From the NCBI GenBank assembly GCA_030549335.1, contig CM060195.1, positions 15,431,501 through 15,495,500 of the forward strand: DNA of 64,000 nt, given 5' to 3'. Below, in pieces: positions 25,901-36,950 of the stretch; the stretch's first letter is position 1; every line of letters starts with the position of its first letter. The position numbers and the translations under genes are program-made. The stretch is from Pontederia crassipes. Taxonomy: Eukaryota > Streptophyta > Magnoliopsida > Commelinales > Pontederiaceae. The notes under the pieces were generated by a model. It did no database searches. It had not been told where the DNA came from and was given only the letters and a program-made list of their open reading frames with translations.

Positions 25901-28045
25901 CGGTCTTGGGGATTAGAGTCTTAGAGTAAGGTTCAAAGCTATAAGTTATAGATACTTATTACAACCTTTGGGTGTCCTAAGAGGTGATAGATCTTTAGAA
26001 CTTTAACTCTATTTCAAACAGAAGTTGAACCGTTACAATCAAAGATAACGCTCTTGGGGATTAGAGTCTTAGAGTAAGGTTCAAAGCTATAAGTTATAGA
26101 TACTTATTACAACCTTTGGGTGCCCTAAGAGGTGATAGATCTTTAGAACTTTAGCTCTATTTCAAACCGAAGTTGAACCGTTACAATCAAAGATAACGCT
26201 CTTGGGGATTAGAGTCTTAGAGTTAGGTTCAAAGCTATAAGTTATAGATACCTATTACAACCTTTGGGTGCCCTAAGAGGTGATAGATCTTTAGAACTTT
26301 AACTCTATTTCAAACCGAAGTTGAACCGTTTCAATCAAAGATAACGCTCTTTGGGATTAGAGTCTTAGAGTTAGGTTCAAAGCTATAAGTTATAGATACT
26401 TATTACAACCTTTGGGTGTCCTAAAAGGTGATAGATCTTTAGAACTCTAACTCTATTGCAATCCGAAGTTGAATCGTTAGAATCAATGATAAAGTTCTTG
26501 GGGATTGGAGTCTTAGAATAAGGTTCAAAGCTATAAGTTATAGATACTTGTTACAACCATTGGGTGCCCTAAGAGGTGATTGATCTTTAGAAGTTTAACT
26601 CTATTTCAAACCAAAGTTGAACCGTTACAATCAAAGATAACGCTCTTGGGGATTAGAGTCTTAGAGTAAGGTTCAAAGCTATAAGTTATAGATACTTATT
26701 ACAACCTTTGGGTGTCCTAAGAGGTGATAGATCTTTAGAACTTTAACTCTATTTAAAATCGAAGTTGAACCGTTACAATCAAAGATAACGCTCTTGGGGA
26801 TTAGAGTCTTAGAATAAGGTTCAAAGCTATAAGTTATAGACACTTATTACAACCTTTGGGTGTCCTAAGAGGTGATAGATCTTTAGAATTTTAACTCTAT
26901 TTCAACCCGAAGTTGAACCGTTACAATCAAAGATAACGCTCTTGGGGATTAGAGTCTTAGAGTAAGGTTCAAAGCTATAAGTTATAGATACTTATTACAA
27001 CCTTTGGGTGCCCTAAGAGGTGATAGATCTTTAGAACTCTAACTCTATTGCAATCTGAAGTTGAACCGTTACAATCAAAGATAACGCTCTTGGGGATTAG
27101 AGTCTTAGAGTAAGGTTCAAAGCTATAAGTTATAGACAATTATTACAACCTTTGGGTGCCCTAAGAGGTGATAGATCTTTAGAACTTTAACTCTATTTCT
27201 AATCGAAGTTTAACCGTTACAAACAAAGATAACGCTCTTGGGGATTAGAGTCTTAGAGTAAGGTTCAAAGCTATAATTTATAGATACTTATTACAACCTT
27301 TGGGTGCCCTAAGAGGTGATAGATCTTTAGAACTCTAACTCTATTGCAATCCGAAGTTGAACCGTTACAATCAAAGATAACGCTCTTGGGGATTAGAGTC
27401 TTAGAGTAAGGTTCAAAGCGATAAGTTATAGATACTTATTACAACGTTTGGGTGCCCTAAGAGGTGATAGATCTTTAGAACTTTAACTCTATTTCAAACC
27501 GAAGTTGAACCGTTACAATCAAAGATAACGCTCTTGGGGATTAGAGTCTTAGAGTAAGGTTCAAAGCTATAAGTTATAGACACTTATTACAACCTTTGGG
27601 TGCCCTAAGAGGTGATAGATCTTTAGAACTTTAATTCTATTTCAAACCGAAGTTGAACCGTTACAATCAAAGATAACGCTCTTTGGGATTAGAGTCTTAG
27701 AATAAGGTTCGAAGCTATAAGTTATAGATACTTATTACAACCTTTGGGTGTCCTAAGAGGTGATAGATCTTTAAAACTTTAACTCTATTTCAAACCGAAG
27801 TTGAACCGTTACAATCAAAGATAACGCTCTTGGGGATTAGAGTCTTAGACTAAGGTTCAAAGCTATAAGTTATAGATACTTATTACAACCTTTGGGTGTC
27901 CTAAGAGGTGATAGATCTTTAGAACTTTAACTCTATTTCAAACCGAAGTTGAACCGTTACAATCAAAGATAACGCTCTTGGGGATTAGAGTCTTAGAGTA
28001 AGGTTCAAAGCTATAAGTTATAGATACTTATTACAACCTTTGGGT
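22560..28045 (+). repeat. 3,699-bp-offset duplicated block (~1.8 kb arms)
   Basis: The segment at about 22,560-24,345 matches about 26,260-28,045 with a constant offset of 3,699 bp (25 monomers minus 1). Shared rare variants are CTTGGGGATTGGAGTC (22,800/26,499), TTACAACCATTGGG (22,852/26,551) and TTTAAAATCG (23,052/26,751 for ATTTAAAATC). The TTCAACCCG monomer also matches near 23,203 and 26,902. Between the arms lies a block (about 25.1-26.2 kb) that instead resembles 20.7-21.9 kb at an offset of 4,438 bp, marked by ATCAAATATACGC at 20,861/25,299. This is a mosaic, not a simple tandem unit. Confidence 0.75.
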
Positions 28046-28591
28046 GCCCTAAGAGGTGATAGATCTTTAGAACTCTAACTCTATTGCAATCCGAAGTTGA
28101 ACCGTTACAATCAAAGATAACGCTCTTGGGGATTAGAGTCTTAGAGTTAGGTTCAAAGCTATAAGTTATAGATACTTATTACAACCTTTGGGTGCCCTTA
28201 GAGGTGATTGATCTTTAGAACTTTAACTCTATTTCAAACCGAAGTTGAACCGTTACAATCAAAGATAACGCTCTTGGGGATTAGAGTCTTAGAGTATGGT
28301 TCAAAGAGATAAGTTATAGATACTTATTACAACCTTTGGGTGCCCTAAGAGGTGATAGATCTTTAGAACTTTAACTCTATTTGAAACCGAAGTTGAACCA
28401 TTACAATCAAAGATAACGCTCTTGGGGATTAGAGTCTTGAAATAAGGTTCAAAGCTATAAGTTATAGATACTTATTACAACCTTTGGGTGCCCTAAGAGG
28501 TGATAGATCTTTAGAACTCTAACTCTATTGCAATCCGAAGTTGAACCGTTATAATCAAAGATAACGCTCTTGGGGATTAGAGTCTTAGAGT

Positions 28592-28596
28592 AAGGT
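28592..28596 (+). other. Left copy of 5-bp target-site duplication AAGGT
   Basis: These bases are monomer positions 80-84 and end the satellite before the insertion. The same five bases restart the satellite at 29,658. A random breakpoint would rarely rejoin in this register, so a duplicated target site is the simplest reading. Confidence 0.7.
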
Positions 28597-28794
28597 GAAA
28601 CTATCCTTACTATCTTGGGAACTAAAAGATGGAGCAATGCCATGTTTGCGCATTGCCTGTGATGTCTAAAACCACTATTTCCCTGTGATAACTTCACATG
28701 GTTAAGTGAGAGTATTGAAACACGGAACGTCACGAAGGGACACCGATGTGGGGTGGCTTATACGTGAACGAGTCGGAGTGGCTCCTCACTCCTT

Positions 28795-28923
28795 CCTTCT
28801 CTCTCCCACACGACGAGAGAGAGGGGGCGGTTGCCCCCCTCCCTCTCTCTCCTGCGCGTGCTCGCCGTGTGGGAGAGAGAGGGAGGGGGCGATCCCTCTC
28901 TCCTGCACGGCGAGAGAGAGGGA
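28795..28923. other. GA/TC-rich nested inverted repeat in the insert
   Basis: CCTTCTCTCTCCCACACG (28,795-28,812) is the reverse complement of CGTGTGGGAGAGAGAGGG (28,866-28,883) apart from one base, giving an 18-bp stem. Inside its loop, GAGAGAGAGGGGGC (28,815-28,828) can pair with the GCCCCCCTCCCTCTCTCTC run (28,833-28,851) over a 4-base loop with a bulge. A further CCCTCTCTCCTGCACGGCGAGAGAGAGGG segment at 28,894-28,922 (described by position, pairing of CCCTCTCT with AGAGAGGG) forms a third hairpin. Equivalent tracts are at 55,737-55,825 (outer stem intact) and 58,552-58,639 (left arm altered). The purpose, if any, is unknown. The strand asymmetry explains the long stop-free frames here. Confidence 0.8.
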
Positions 28924-28929
28924 GGGGGG

Positions 28930-28952
28930 CCTGACCCGACCCGACCCGTCCC
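28930..28952 (+). repeat. CCCGA pentanucleotide microsatellite
   Basis: About three to four repeats of GACCC near the 3' end of the module, degenerate in this copy (CCTGACCC..., ...CCGTCCC). Copies 2 (about 55,869-55,892) and 3 (about 58,685-58,709) carry a more regular run of four. Length differences are minor. Confidence 0.8.
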
Positions 28953-28980
28953 ACAATCACAGAAAAATTAAAGAAGACAC

Positions 28981-29657
28981 GCAAGATTTACCCAGGTTCA
29001 CCCTTGAGATTAGAGCTACGTCTTGCAAAGAGATTCCACTATATCTTTTGGTTACAACCTCCACATATTACATCTGAAAAAAGAGCAATAAATAAATGTA
29101 AACAACTGAAAAGTAATGATGTGTATTTGTATTTTTGGGTTTGATCATGTTTGTGTTTAACTTTGATAATCTAAAGTAAACTAAATCTCAGAATCAAAAG
29201 TTCTGTTACCATATGATATGAAAACTAGAGGCATGAGAAAGGGTGTTTTCTTTGTTCCCGCGCCGATTGGATCCGGCCAGATCGAGCCGCTGGTGGCCGC
29301 AGCCGGCTAGATAACGGGCCGTAACATCTACATGAAAACTTCGAATTGAAGTTGAAATCGGCGGTGAACATCTCATCACAGGCCATTAGGAGTGCTGATT
29401 TTTGCTTTACCAAATAAATTTTGATTGAATCAAGATGCCAGGGCGGCCCGCTCTCGCCGCGGAGGCAGCTCGAGCAGTCCGCCCAGCTTATGAAAAAAAT
29501 TAATCACAAATTACTTATAGGTTCATCGATTTCGGATTCTGATCGCCGGGCGATATTTCCTACGATTTGTACTCAATGTGTATTGACAAGTGAATAAAAA
29601 TGCATAGTAGATTTACGGGGCGCCGGCCCCCCTCCCTGACACGAAGAATGAAGCCTC
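28981..29657. other. Distal part of the insertion, unique in the window, with GC-rich islands
   Basis: This 677-bp stretch occurs once. It opens with GCAAGATTTACCCAGGTTCA and a nearby GAGATTAGAGCTACGTC. From memory this resembles a motif common in plant LTR-type repeats; I could not verify that. AT-rich DNA follows, broken by three GC-rich islands at about 29,257-29,322, 29,437-29,488 and 29,617-29,639 (the last around GGGGCGCCGGCCCC, almost self-complementary). The abrupt composition changes suggest a composite of unrelated pieces. A 62-codon minus-strand frame at 29,225-29,413 has no recognisable domain. No gene is called. Confidence 0.6.
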
Positions 29658-29662
29658 AAGGT
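29658..29662 (+). other. Right copy of 5-bp target-site duplication AAGGT
   Basis: The satellite resumes here at monomer position 80 with AAGGTTCAAATCGATAAG, so positions 80-84 are present on both sides of the insertion. The base before it is C, where the left copy has T. This limits the direct repeat to five bases. Confidence 0.7.
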
Positions 29663-30179
29663 TCAAATCGATAAGTTATAGATACTTATTACAACCTTTG
29701 GGTGCCCTAAGAGGTGATAGATCTTTAGAACTTTAACTCTATTTCAAACCGAAGTTGAACCGTTACAATCAAAGATAACGCTCTTGGGGATTAGAGTCTT
29801 AGAGTAAGGTTCAAAGCTATAAGTTATAGATACTTATTACAACCTTTGGGTGTCCTAAGTGGTGATAGATCTTTAAAACTTTAACTCTATTTCAAACCGA
29901 ATGAACCGTTACAATCAAAGATAACGCTCTTGGAGATTAGAGACTTAGAGTAAGGTTCAAAGCTATAAGTTATAGATACTTATTACAACCTTTGGGTGCC
30001 CTAAGAGGTGATTGATCTTTAGAACTTTAACTCTATTTCAAACCGAAGTTGAACCGTTACAATCAAAGATAACGCTCTTGGGGATTAGAGTCTTAGAGTA
30101 AGGTTCAAAGCTATAAGTTATAGATACTTATTACAACCTTTGGGTGCCCTAAGAGGTGATTGATCTTTAGAACTTTAAC

Positions 30180-31470
30180 TCTATTTCAAACCGAAGTTGA
30201 ACCGTTACAATCAAAGATAACGCTCTTGGGGATTAGAGTCTTAGAGTAAGGTTCAAAGCTATAAGTTATAGATACTTATTACAACCTTTGGGTGACATAA
30301 GAGGTGATAGATCTTTAGAACTCTAACTCTATTTCAAACCGAAGTTGAACCGTTACAATCAAAGATAACGCTCTTGGGGATTAGAGTCTTAGAGTAAGGT
30401 TCAAAGCTATAAGTTATAGATACTTATTACAACCTTTGGGTGCCATAAGAGGTGATAGATCTTTAGAACTCTAACTCTATTTCAAACCGAAGTTGAACCG
30501 TTACAATCAAAGATAACGCTCATGGGGATTAGAGTCTTAGAGTAAGGTTCAAAGCGATAAGTTATAAATGCTTATTACCACCTTTGGGTGCCCTAAGAGG
30601 TGATAGATCTTTAGAACTTTAACTCTATTTCAAACCGAAGTTGAACCGTTACAATTAAAGATAACGCTCTTGGGGATTAGTCTTAGAGTAAGGTTCAAAG
30701 CGATAAGTTATAGATACTTATTACAATCTTTGGGTGCCCTAAGAGGTGATAGATCTTTAGAACTCTAACTCTATTTCAAACCGAAGTTGAACCGTTACAA
30801 TCAAAGATAACGCTCTTGGGGATTAGAGTCTTAGAGTAAGGTTCAAAGCTATAAGTTATAGATACTTATTACAACCTTTGGGTGACATAAGAGGTGATAG
30901 ATCTTTAGAACTCTAACTCTATTTCAAACCGAAGTTGAACCGTTACAATCAAAGATAACGCTCTTGGGGATTAGAGTCTTAGAGTAAGGTTCAAAGCTAT
31001 AAGTTATAGATACTTATTACAACCTTTGGGTGCCATAAGAGGTGATAGATCTTTAGAACTCTAACTCTATTTCAAACCGAAGTTGAACCGTTACAATCAA
31101 AGATAACGCTCATGGGGATTAGAGTCTTAGAGTAAGGTTCAAAGCGATAAGTTATAAATGCTTATTACCACCTTTGGGTGCCCTAAGAGGTGATAGATCT
31201 TTAGAACTTTAACTCTATTTCAAACCGAAGTTGAACCGTTACAATTAAAGATAACACTCTTGGGGATTAGAGTCTTAGAGTAAGGTTCAAAGCGATAAGT
31301 TATAGATACTTATTACAATCTTTGGGTGCCCTAAGAGGTGATAGATCTTTAGAACTCTAACTCTATTTCAAACCGAAGTTGAACCGTTACAATCAAAGAT
31401 AACGCTCTTGGGGATTAGAGTCTTAGAGTAAGGTTCAAAGCTATAAGTTATAGATACTTATTACAACCTT
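30180..31470 (+). repeat. 590-592-bp (4-mer) tandem higher-order repeat
   Basis: Two consecutive four-monomer units. Paired markers are GGTGACATAA at 30,291/30,881, GTTATAAATGCTTATTACCACC at 30,561/31,151 (positions of its first ten bases), and TATTACAATC at 30,719/31,311. The offset changes from 590 to 592 because the first unit has a 2-bp loss in GGGGATTAGTCTTAG near 30,677. A third, partial relative lies near 34,860-35,160, with GTTATAAATG at 34,999. Confidence 0.85.
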
Positions 31471-32529
31471 TGGGTGTCCTAAGAGGTGATAGATCTTTAG
31501 AACTTTAACTCTATTTCAAACCGAAGTTGAACCGTTACAATCAAAGATAACGCTCTTGGGGATTAGAGTCTTAGAGTAAGGTTCAAAGCTATAAGTTATA
31601 GATACTTATTACAACCTTTAGGTGTCCTAAGAGGTGATAGATCTTTAGAACTTTAACTCTATTTCAAACCGAAGTTGAACCGTTACAATTAAAGATAACG
31701 CTCTTGGGGATTAGAGTCTTAGAGTAAGGTTCAAAGCGATAAGTTATAGATACTTATTACAACCTTTGGGTGCCCTAAGAGGTGATAGATCTTTAGAACT
31801 CTAACTCTATTTCAAACCGAAGTTGAACCGTTACAATCAAAGATAACGCTCTTGGGGATTAGAGTCTTAGAGTAAGGTTCAAAGCTATAAGTTATATACA
31901 CTTATTACAACCTTTGGGTGTCCTAAGAGGTGATAGATCTTTAGAACTTTAACTCTATTTCAAACCGAAGTTGAACCGTTACAATCAAAGATAACGCTCT
32001 TGGGGATTAGAGTCTTAGAGTAAGGTTCAAAACTATAAGTTATAGATACTTATTACAACCTTTGGGTGCCCTAAGAGGTGATAGATCTTTAGAACTTTAA
32101 CTCTATTTCAAACCGAAGTTGAACCATTACAATTAAAGATAACGCTCTTGGGGATTAGAGTCTTAGAGTTAGGTTCAAAGCTATAAGTTATAGATACTTA
32201 TTACAACCTTTGGGTGCCCTAAGAGGTGATAGATCTTTAGAACTCTAACTCTATTTCAAACCGAAGTTGAACCGTTACAATCAAAGATAACGCTCTTGGG
32301 GATTAGAGTCTTAGAGTAAGGTCCAAAGCTATAAGTTATAGATACTTATTACAACCTTTGGGTGTTCTAAGTGGTGATAGATCTTTACAACTTTAACTCT
32401 ATTTCAAACCGAAGTTGAACCGTTACAATCGAAGATAACGCTCTTGGGGATTAGAGTCTTAGAGTTAGGGTCAAAGTTATAAGTTATAGATACTTATTAC
32501 AACCTTTGGGTGCCCTAAGAGGTGATAGA

Positions 32530-35500
32530 TCTTTAGAACTTTAACTCTATTTCAAACCGAAGTTGAACCGTTACAATCAAAGATAACGCTCTTGGGGATT
32601 AGAGTCTTAGAGTAAGGTTCAAATCGATAAGTTATATATACTTATTACAACCTTTGGGTGCCCTAAGAGGTGATAGATCTTTAGAACTTTCACTCTATTT
32701 CAAACCGAAGTTGAACAGTTACAATCAAAGATAACGCTCTTGGGGATTAGAGTCTTAGAGTAAGGATCAAAGCTATAAGTTATAGATACTTATTACAACC
32801 TTTGGGTGCCATAAGAGGTGATAGATCTTAAGAAATCTAACTCTATTGCAATCCGAAGTTGAACCGTTACAATCAAAGATAACGCTCTTGGGGATTAGTG
32901 TCTTAGAGTAAGGTTCAAAGCTATAAGTTATAGATAATTATTACAACATTTGGGTGCCCTAAGTGGTGATAGATCTTTACAACTTTAACTCTATTTCAAA
33001 CCGAAGTTGAACCGTTACAATCAAAGATAACGCTCTTGGGGATTAGAGTCTTAGAGTAAGGTTCAAAGCGATAAGTTATAGATACTTATTACAACCTTTG
33101 GGTGCCCTAAGAGGTGATTGATCTTTAGAACTTTAACTCTATTTCAAACCGAAGTTGAACCGTTACAATCAAAGATAACGCTCTTGGGGATTAGAGTCTT
33201 AGAGTAAGGTCCAAAGCTATAAGTTATAGATACTTATTACAACCTTTGGGTGTCCTAAGAGGTGATAGATCTTTAGAACTTTAACTCTATTTCAAACCGA
33301 AGTTGAACCGTTACAATCAAAGATAACGCTCTTGGGGATTAGAGTCCTAGAGTTAGGTTCAAAGCTATAAGTTATAGATACTTATTACCACCTTTGGGTG
33401 TCCTAGGTGGTGATAGATCTTTAGAAATTTAACTCTATTTCAAACCGAAGTTGAACCGTTACAATCAAAGATAACGCTCTTGGGGATTAGAGTCTTAGAG
33501 TAAGGTTCAAAGCGATAAGTTATAGATACTTATTACTACCTTTGGGTGCCCTAAGAGGTGATTGATCTTTAGAACTCTAACTCTATTTCAAACTGAAGTT
33601 GAACCGTTACAATAAAAAATAACGCTCTTGGGGATTAGAGTCTTAGAGTAAGGTTCAAAGCTATAAGTTATAGATACTTATTACAACCTTTGGGTGTCCT
33701 AGGTGGTGATAGATCTTTAGAACTTTAACTCTATTTCAAACCGAAGTTGAACAGTTATAAACAAAGATAACGCTCTTGGGGATTAGAGTCTTAGAGTAAG
33801 GTTCAAAGCTATAAGTTATAGATACTTATTACAACCTTTGGGTGCCCTAAGAGGTGATAGATCTTTAGAACTTTAACTCTATTTCAAACCGAAGTTGAAC
33901 CGTTACAATCAAAGATAACGCTCTTGGGGATTAGAGTCTTAGAGTAAGGTTCAAAGCTATAAGTTATAGATACTTATTACAACCTTTGGGTGCCCTAAGA
34001 GGTGATTGATCTTTAGAACTTTAACTCTATTTCAAACCGAAGTTGAACCGTTACAATCAAAGATAACGCTCTTGGGGATTAGAGTCTTAGAGTAAGGTTC
34101 AAAGCTATAAGTTATATACACTTATTACAACCTTTGGGTGTCCTAAGAGGTGATAGATCTTTAGAACTTTAACTCTATTTCAAACCGAAGTTGAACCGTT
34201 ACAATCAAAGATAACGCTCTTGGGGATTAGAGTCTTAGAGTAAGGTTCAAAGCGATAAGTTATATATACTTATTACAACCTTTGGGTGCCCTAAGAGGAG
34301 ATAGATCTTTAGAACTTTAACTCTATTTCAAACCGAAGTTGAACCGTTACAATCAAAGATAACGCTCTTGGGGATTAGAGTCTTAGAGTAAGGTTCAAAG
34401 CTATAAGTTATAGATACTTATTACAACCTTTGGGTGCCCTAAGAGGTGATAGATCTTTAGAACTCTAACTCTATTTCAAACCGAAGTTGAACCGTTACAA
34501 TCAAAGATAACGCTCTTGGGGATTAGAGTCTTAGAGTAAGGTCCAAAGCTATAAGTTATAGATACTTATTACAACCTTTGGGTGTTCTAAGTGGTGATAG
34601 ATCTTTACAACTTTAACTCTATTTCAAACCGAAGTTGAACCGTTACAATCAAAGATAACGCTCTTGGGGATTAGAGTCTTAGAGTTAGGGTCAAAGTTAT
34701 AAGTTATAGATACTTATTACAACCTTTTGGTGCCCTAAGAGGTGATAGATCTTTAGAACTCTAACTCTATTTCAAACCGAAGTTGAACCGTTACAATCAA
34801 AGATAACGCTCTTGGGGATTAGAGTCTTAGAGTAAGGTTCAAAGCGATAAGTTATAGATACTTATTACAACCTTTGGGTGCCATAAGAGGTGATAGATCT
34901 TTAGAACTCTAACTCTATTTCAAACCGAAGTTGAACCGTTACAATCAAAGATAACGCTCATGGGGATTAGAGTCTTAGAGTAAGGTTCAAAGCGATAAGT
35001 TATAAATGCTTATTACCACCTTTGGGTGCCCTAAGAGGTGATAGATCTTTAGAACTTTAACTCTATTTCAAACCGAAGTTGAACCGTTACAATTAAAGAT
35101 AACGCTCTTGGGGATTAGAGTCTTAGAGTAAGGTTCAAAGCGATAAGTTATAGATACTTATTACAACCTTTGGGTGCCCTAAGAGGTGATAGATCTTTAG
35201 AACTCTAACTCTATTTCAAACCGAAGTTGAACCGTTACAATCAAAGATAACGCTCTTGGGGATTAGAGTCTTAGAGTAAGGTTCAAAGCTATAAGTTATA
35301 GATACTTATTACAACCTTTAGGTGTCCTAAGAGGTGATAGATCTTTAGAACTTTAACTCTATTTCAAACCGAAGTTGAACCGTTACAATTAAAGATAACG
35401 CTCTTGGGGATTAGAGTCTTAGAGTAAGGTTCAAAGCGATAAGTTATAGATACTTATTACAACCTTTGGGTGCCCTAAGAGGTGATAGATCTTTAGAACT

Positions 35501-36950
35501 CTAACTCTATTTCAAACCGAAGTTGAACCGTTACAATCAAAGATAACGCTCTTGGGGATTAGTGTCTTAGAGTAAGGTTCAAAGCTATAAGTTATAGATA
35601 ATTATTACAACATTTGGGTGCCCTAAGTGGTGATAGATCTTTAGAACTTTAACTCTATTTCAAACCGAAGTTGAACCGTTACAATCAAAGATAACGCTCT
35701 TGGGGATTAGAGTCTTAGAGTAAGGTTCAAATCGATAAGTTATATATACTTATTACAACCTTTGGGTGCCCTAAGAGGTGATAGATCTTTAGAACTTTCA
35801 CTCTATTTCAAACCGAAGTTGAACAGTTACAATCAAAGATAACGCTCTTGGGGATTAGAGTCTTAGAGTAAGGTTCAAAGCTATAAGTTATAGATACTTA
35901 TTACAACCTTTGGGTGCCATAAGAGGTGATAGATCTTAAGAAATCTCACTCTATTGCAATCCGAAGTTGAACCGTTACAATCAAAGATAACGCTCTTGGG
36001 GATTAGTGTCTTAGAGTAAGGTTCAAAGCTATAAGTTATAGATAATTATTACAACATTTGGGTGCCCTAAGTGGTGATAGATCTTTACAACTTTAACTCT
36101 ATTTCAAACCGAAGTTGAACCGTTACAATCAAAGATAACGCTCTTGGGGATTAGAGTCTTAGAGTAAGGTTCAAAGCGATAAGTTATAGATACTTATTAC
36201 AACCTTTGGATGCCCTAAGAGGTGATTGATCTTTAGAACTTTAACTCTATTTCAAACCGAAGTTGAACCGTTACAATCAAAGATAACGCTCTTGGGGATT
36301 AGAGTCTTAGAGTAAGGTCCAAAGCTATAAGTTATAGATACTTATTACAACCTTTGGGTGTCCTAAGAGGTGATAGATCTTTAGAACTTTTACTCTATTT
36401 CAAACCGAAGTTGAACCGTTACAATCAAAGATAACGCTCTTGGGGATTAGAGTCCTAGAGTTAGGTTCAAAGCTATAAGTTATAGATACTTATTACCACC
36501 TTTGGGTGTCCTAGGTGGTGATAGATCTTTAGAACTTTAACTCTATTTCAAACCGAAGTTGAACCGTTACAATCAAAGATAACGCTCTTGGGGATTAGAG
36601 TCTTAGAGTAAGGTTCAAAGCGATAAGTTATAGATACTTATTACTACCTTTGGGTGCCCTAAGAGGTGATTGATCTTTAGAACTCTAACTCTATTTCAAA
36701 CTGAAGTTGAACCGTTACAATAAAAAATAACGCTCTTGGGGATTAGAGTCTTAGAGTAAGGTTCAAAGCTATAAGTTATAGATACTTATTACAACCTTTG
36801 GGTGTCCTAAGAGGTGATAGATCTTTAGAACTTTAACTCTATTTCAAACCGAAGTTGAACAGTTATAAACAAAGATAACGCTCTTGGGGATTAGAGTCTT
36901 AGAGTAAGGTTCAAAGCTATAAGTTATAGATACTTATTACAACCTTTGGG
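32530..36950 (+). repeat. 3,108-bp (21-mer) offset repeat
   Basis: The block at about 32,530-33,840 matches about 35,640-36,950 at 3,108 bp, exactly 21 x 148. Paired markers are TTCACTCTATTTC (near 32,689/35,797), ATAGATCTTAAGAAATCT (32,821/35,929) and AGTTATAAACAAAG (33,752/36,861, offset 3,109). The same marker order returns near 39.1-39.9, 41.5-42.7, 43.4-44.5 and 46.7-47.4 kb. This nine-monomer block is therefore a recurring building block of the middle array. Confidence 0.8.

Larger units (their letters stand above)
1..28596 (+). repeat. 148-bp satellite array, left block (B-subtype rich)
   Basis: A head-to-tail tandem array of a 148-bp monomer, about 193 copies, all in one orientation. 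Taking AGAACTTTAA as monomer position 1, the unit runs through CGAAGTTGAACCGTTAC (24-40), GCTCTTGGGGATTAGAG (54-70), AAGGTTCAAAGC (80-91), CTATAAGTTATAG (91-103) and TTTGGGTGCCCTAAGAGG (119-136) to AGATCTTT (141-148). By counting, the consensus is 53/148 G+C. Monomers differ mostly by single substitutions and small indels, for example one G lost from the GGGG run at 58. Two main subtypes alternate: A has TTTCAAACCG and B has TTGCAATCCG, often with CTCTAA instead of CTTTAA near position 7. No gene-like sequence interrupts it. It is most likely centromeric or pericentromeric satellite; that location is inferred, not shown. The array continues past the left window edge. Confidence 0.97.
28597..28980. 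repeat. Insert module, copy 1 (384 bp, 5' part of the element)
   Basis: Starts GAAACTATCCTTACTATC. It holds a ~145-bp unremarkable stretch (with CCATGTTTGCGCATTGCC), then a GA/TC-rich hairpin tract, then CCCGA pentamers, and ends AAAGAAGACAC. The same module recurs at 55,539-55,920 and 58,354-58,736. In this copy the sequence runs on into 677 bp of further non-satellite DNA, so it is probably the ancestral, complete form. It differs from the other copies at several bases: TCCTTAC versus TCCATAC, CACGGAACG versus CACGGGACG, TTAAGTGAG versus TTAAATGAG. No function is recognised. A minus-strand frame of 92 codons crosses from here into satellite and is not convincing as a gene. Confidence 0.85.
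28597..29657. mobile_element. 1,061-bp non-satellite insertion, probable degenerate or non-autonomous transposable element
   Basis: This is the only long non-satellite stretch. Satellite stops at monomer position 84 and resumes at position 80. The 5 bases AAGGT therefore lie on both sides (28,592-28,596 and 29,658-29,662), as expected from insertion into one monomer with a 5-bp target-site duplication. That length is typical of LTR retrotransposons and some other integrase-type elements. The ends read GAAACTATCC at the left and GAAGCCTC at the right. A TG...CA reading is possible but leaves only a 3-bp AGG repeat. No transposase, reverse transcriptase or gag motif is present, and no internal pair of long terminal repeats is seen. 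It could be a solo LTR, a TRIM-like element or a fragment-capturing DNA element. Class is unresolved; insertion with TSD is well supported. Confidence 0.7.

Noticed and set aside
1..28596. CRISPR array
   Set aside because: The repeats are 148 bp with no unique spacers between them. The structure is a contiguous tandem satellite.
28455..28733. 92-codon minus-strand open frame, repeated at 55,397-55,675 and 58,212-58,490
   Set aside because: It runs from the insert module across the junction into satellite, so about half of it is satellite in an arbitrary frame. Its conservation is explained by duplication of the DNA. No domain, promoter or codon signal supports a gene.
28866..28930. G-quadruplex in the G-rich tract of the insert
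   Set aside because: Only two or three G-runs of three or more lie close together; a fourth is too far away for the usual loop limits, and hairpin pairing competes.
28706..29077. Overlapping open frames on both strands through the GA/TC-rich tract (also at 55,672-56,003 and 58,463-58,804)
   Set aside because: Several frames on both strands are open at once because GAGA/CTCT and CCCGA repeats contain no stop codons. The predicted Arg/Pro/Ser-rich peptides are low-complexity products of the repeat.
29225..29413. 62-codon minus-strand frame in the distal insertion
   Set aside because: Short, unique and without a recognisable motif; about the length expected by chance in GC-rich patches.
28597..29657. 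Intact LTR retrotransposon
   Set aside because: No pair of long terminal repeats, primer-binding site, polypurine tract next to an LTR, or reverse transcriptase, integrase or gag sequence was found. A solo LTR remains possible but its ends are not TG...CA with a 5-bp duplication.
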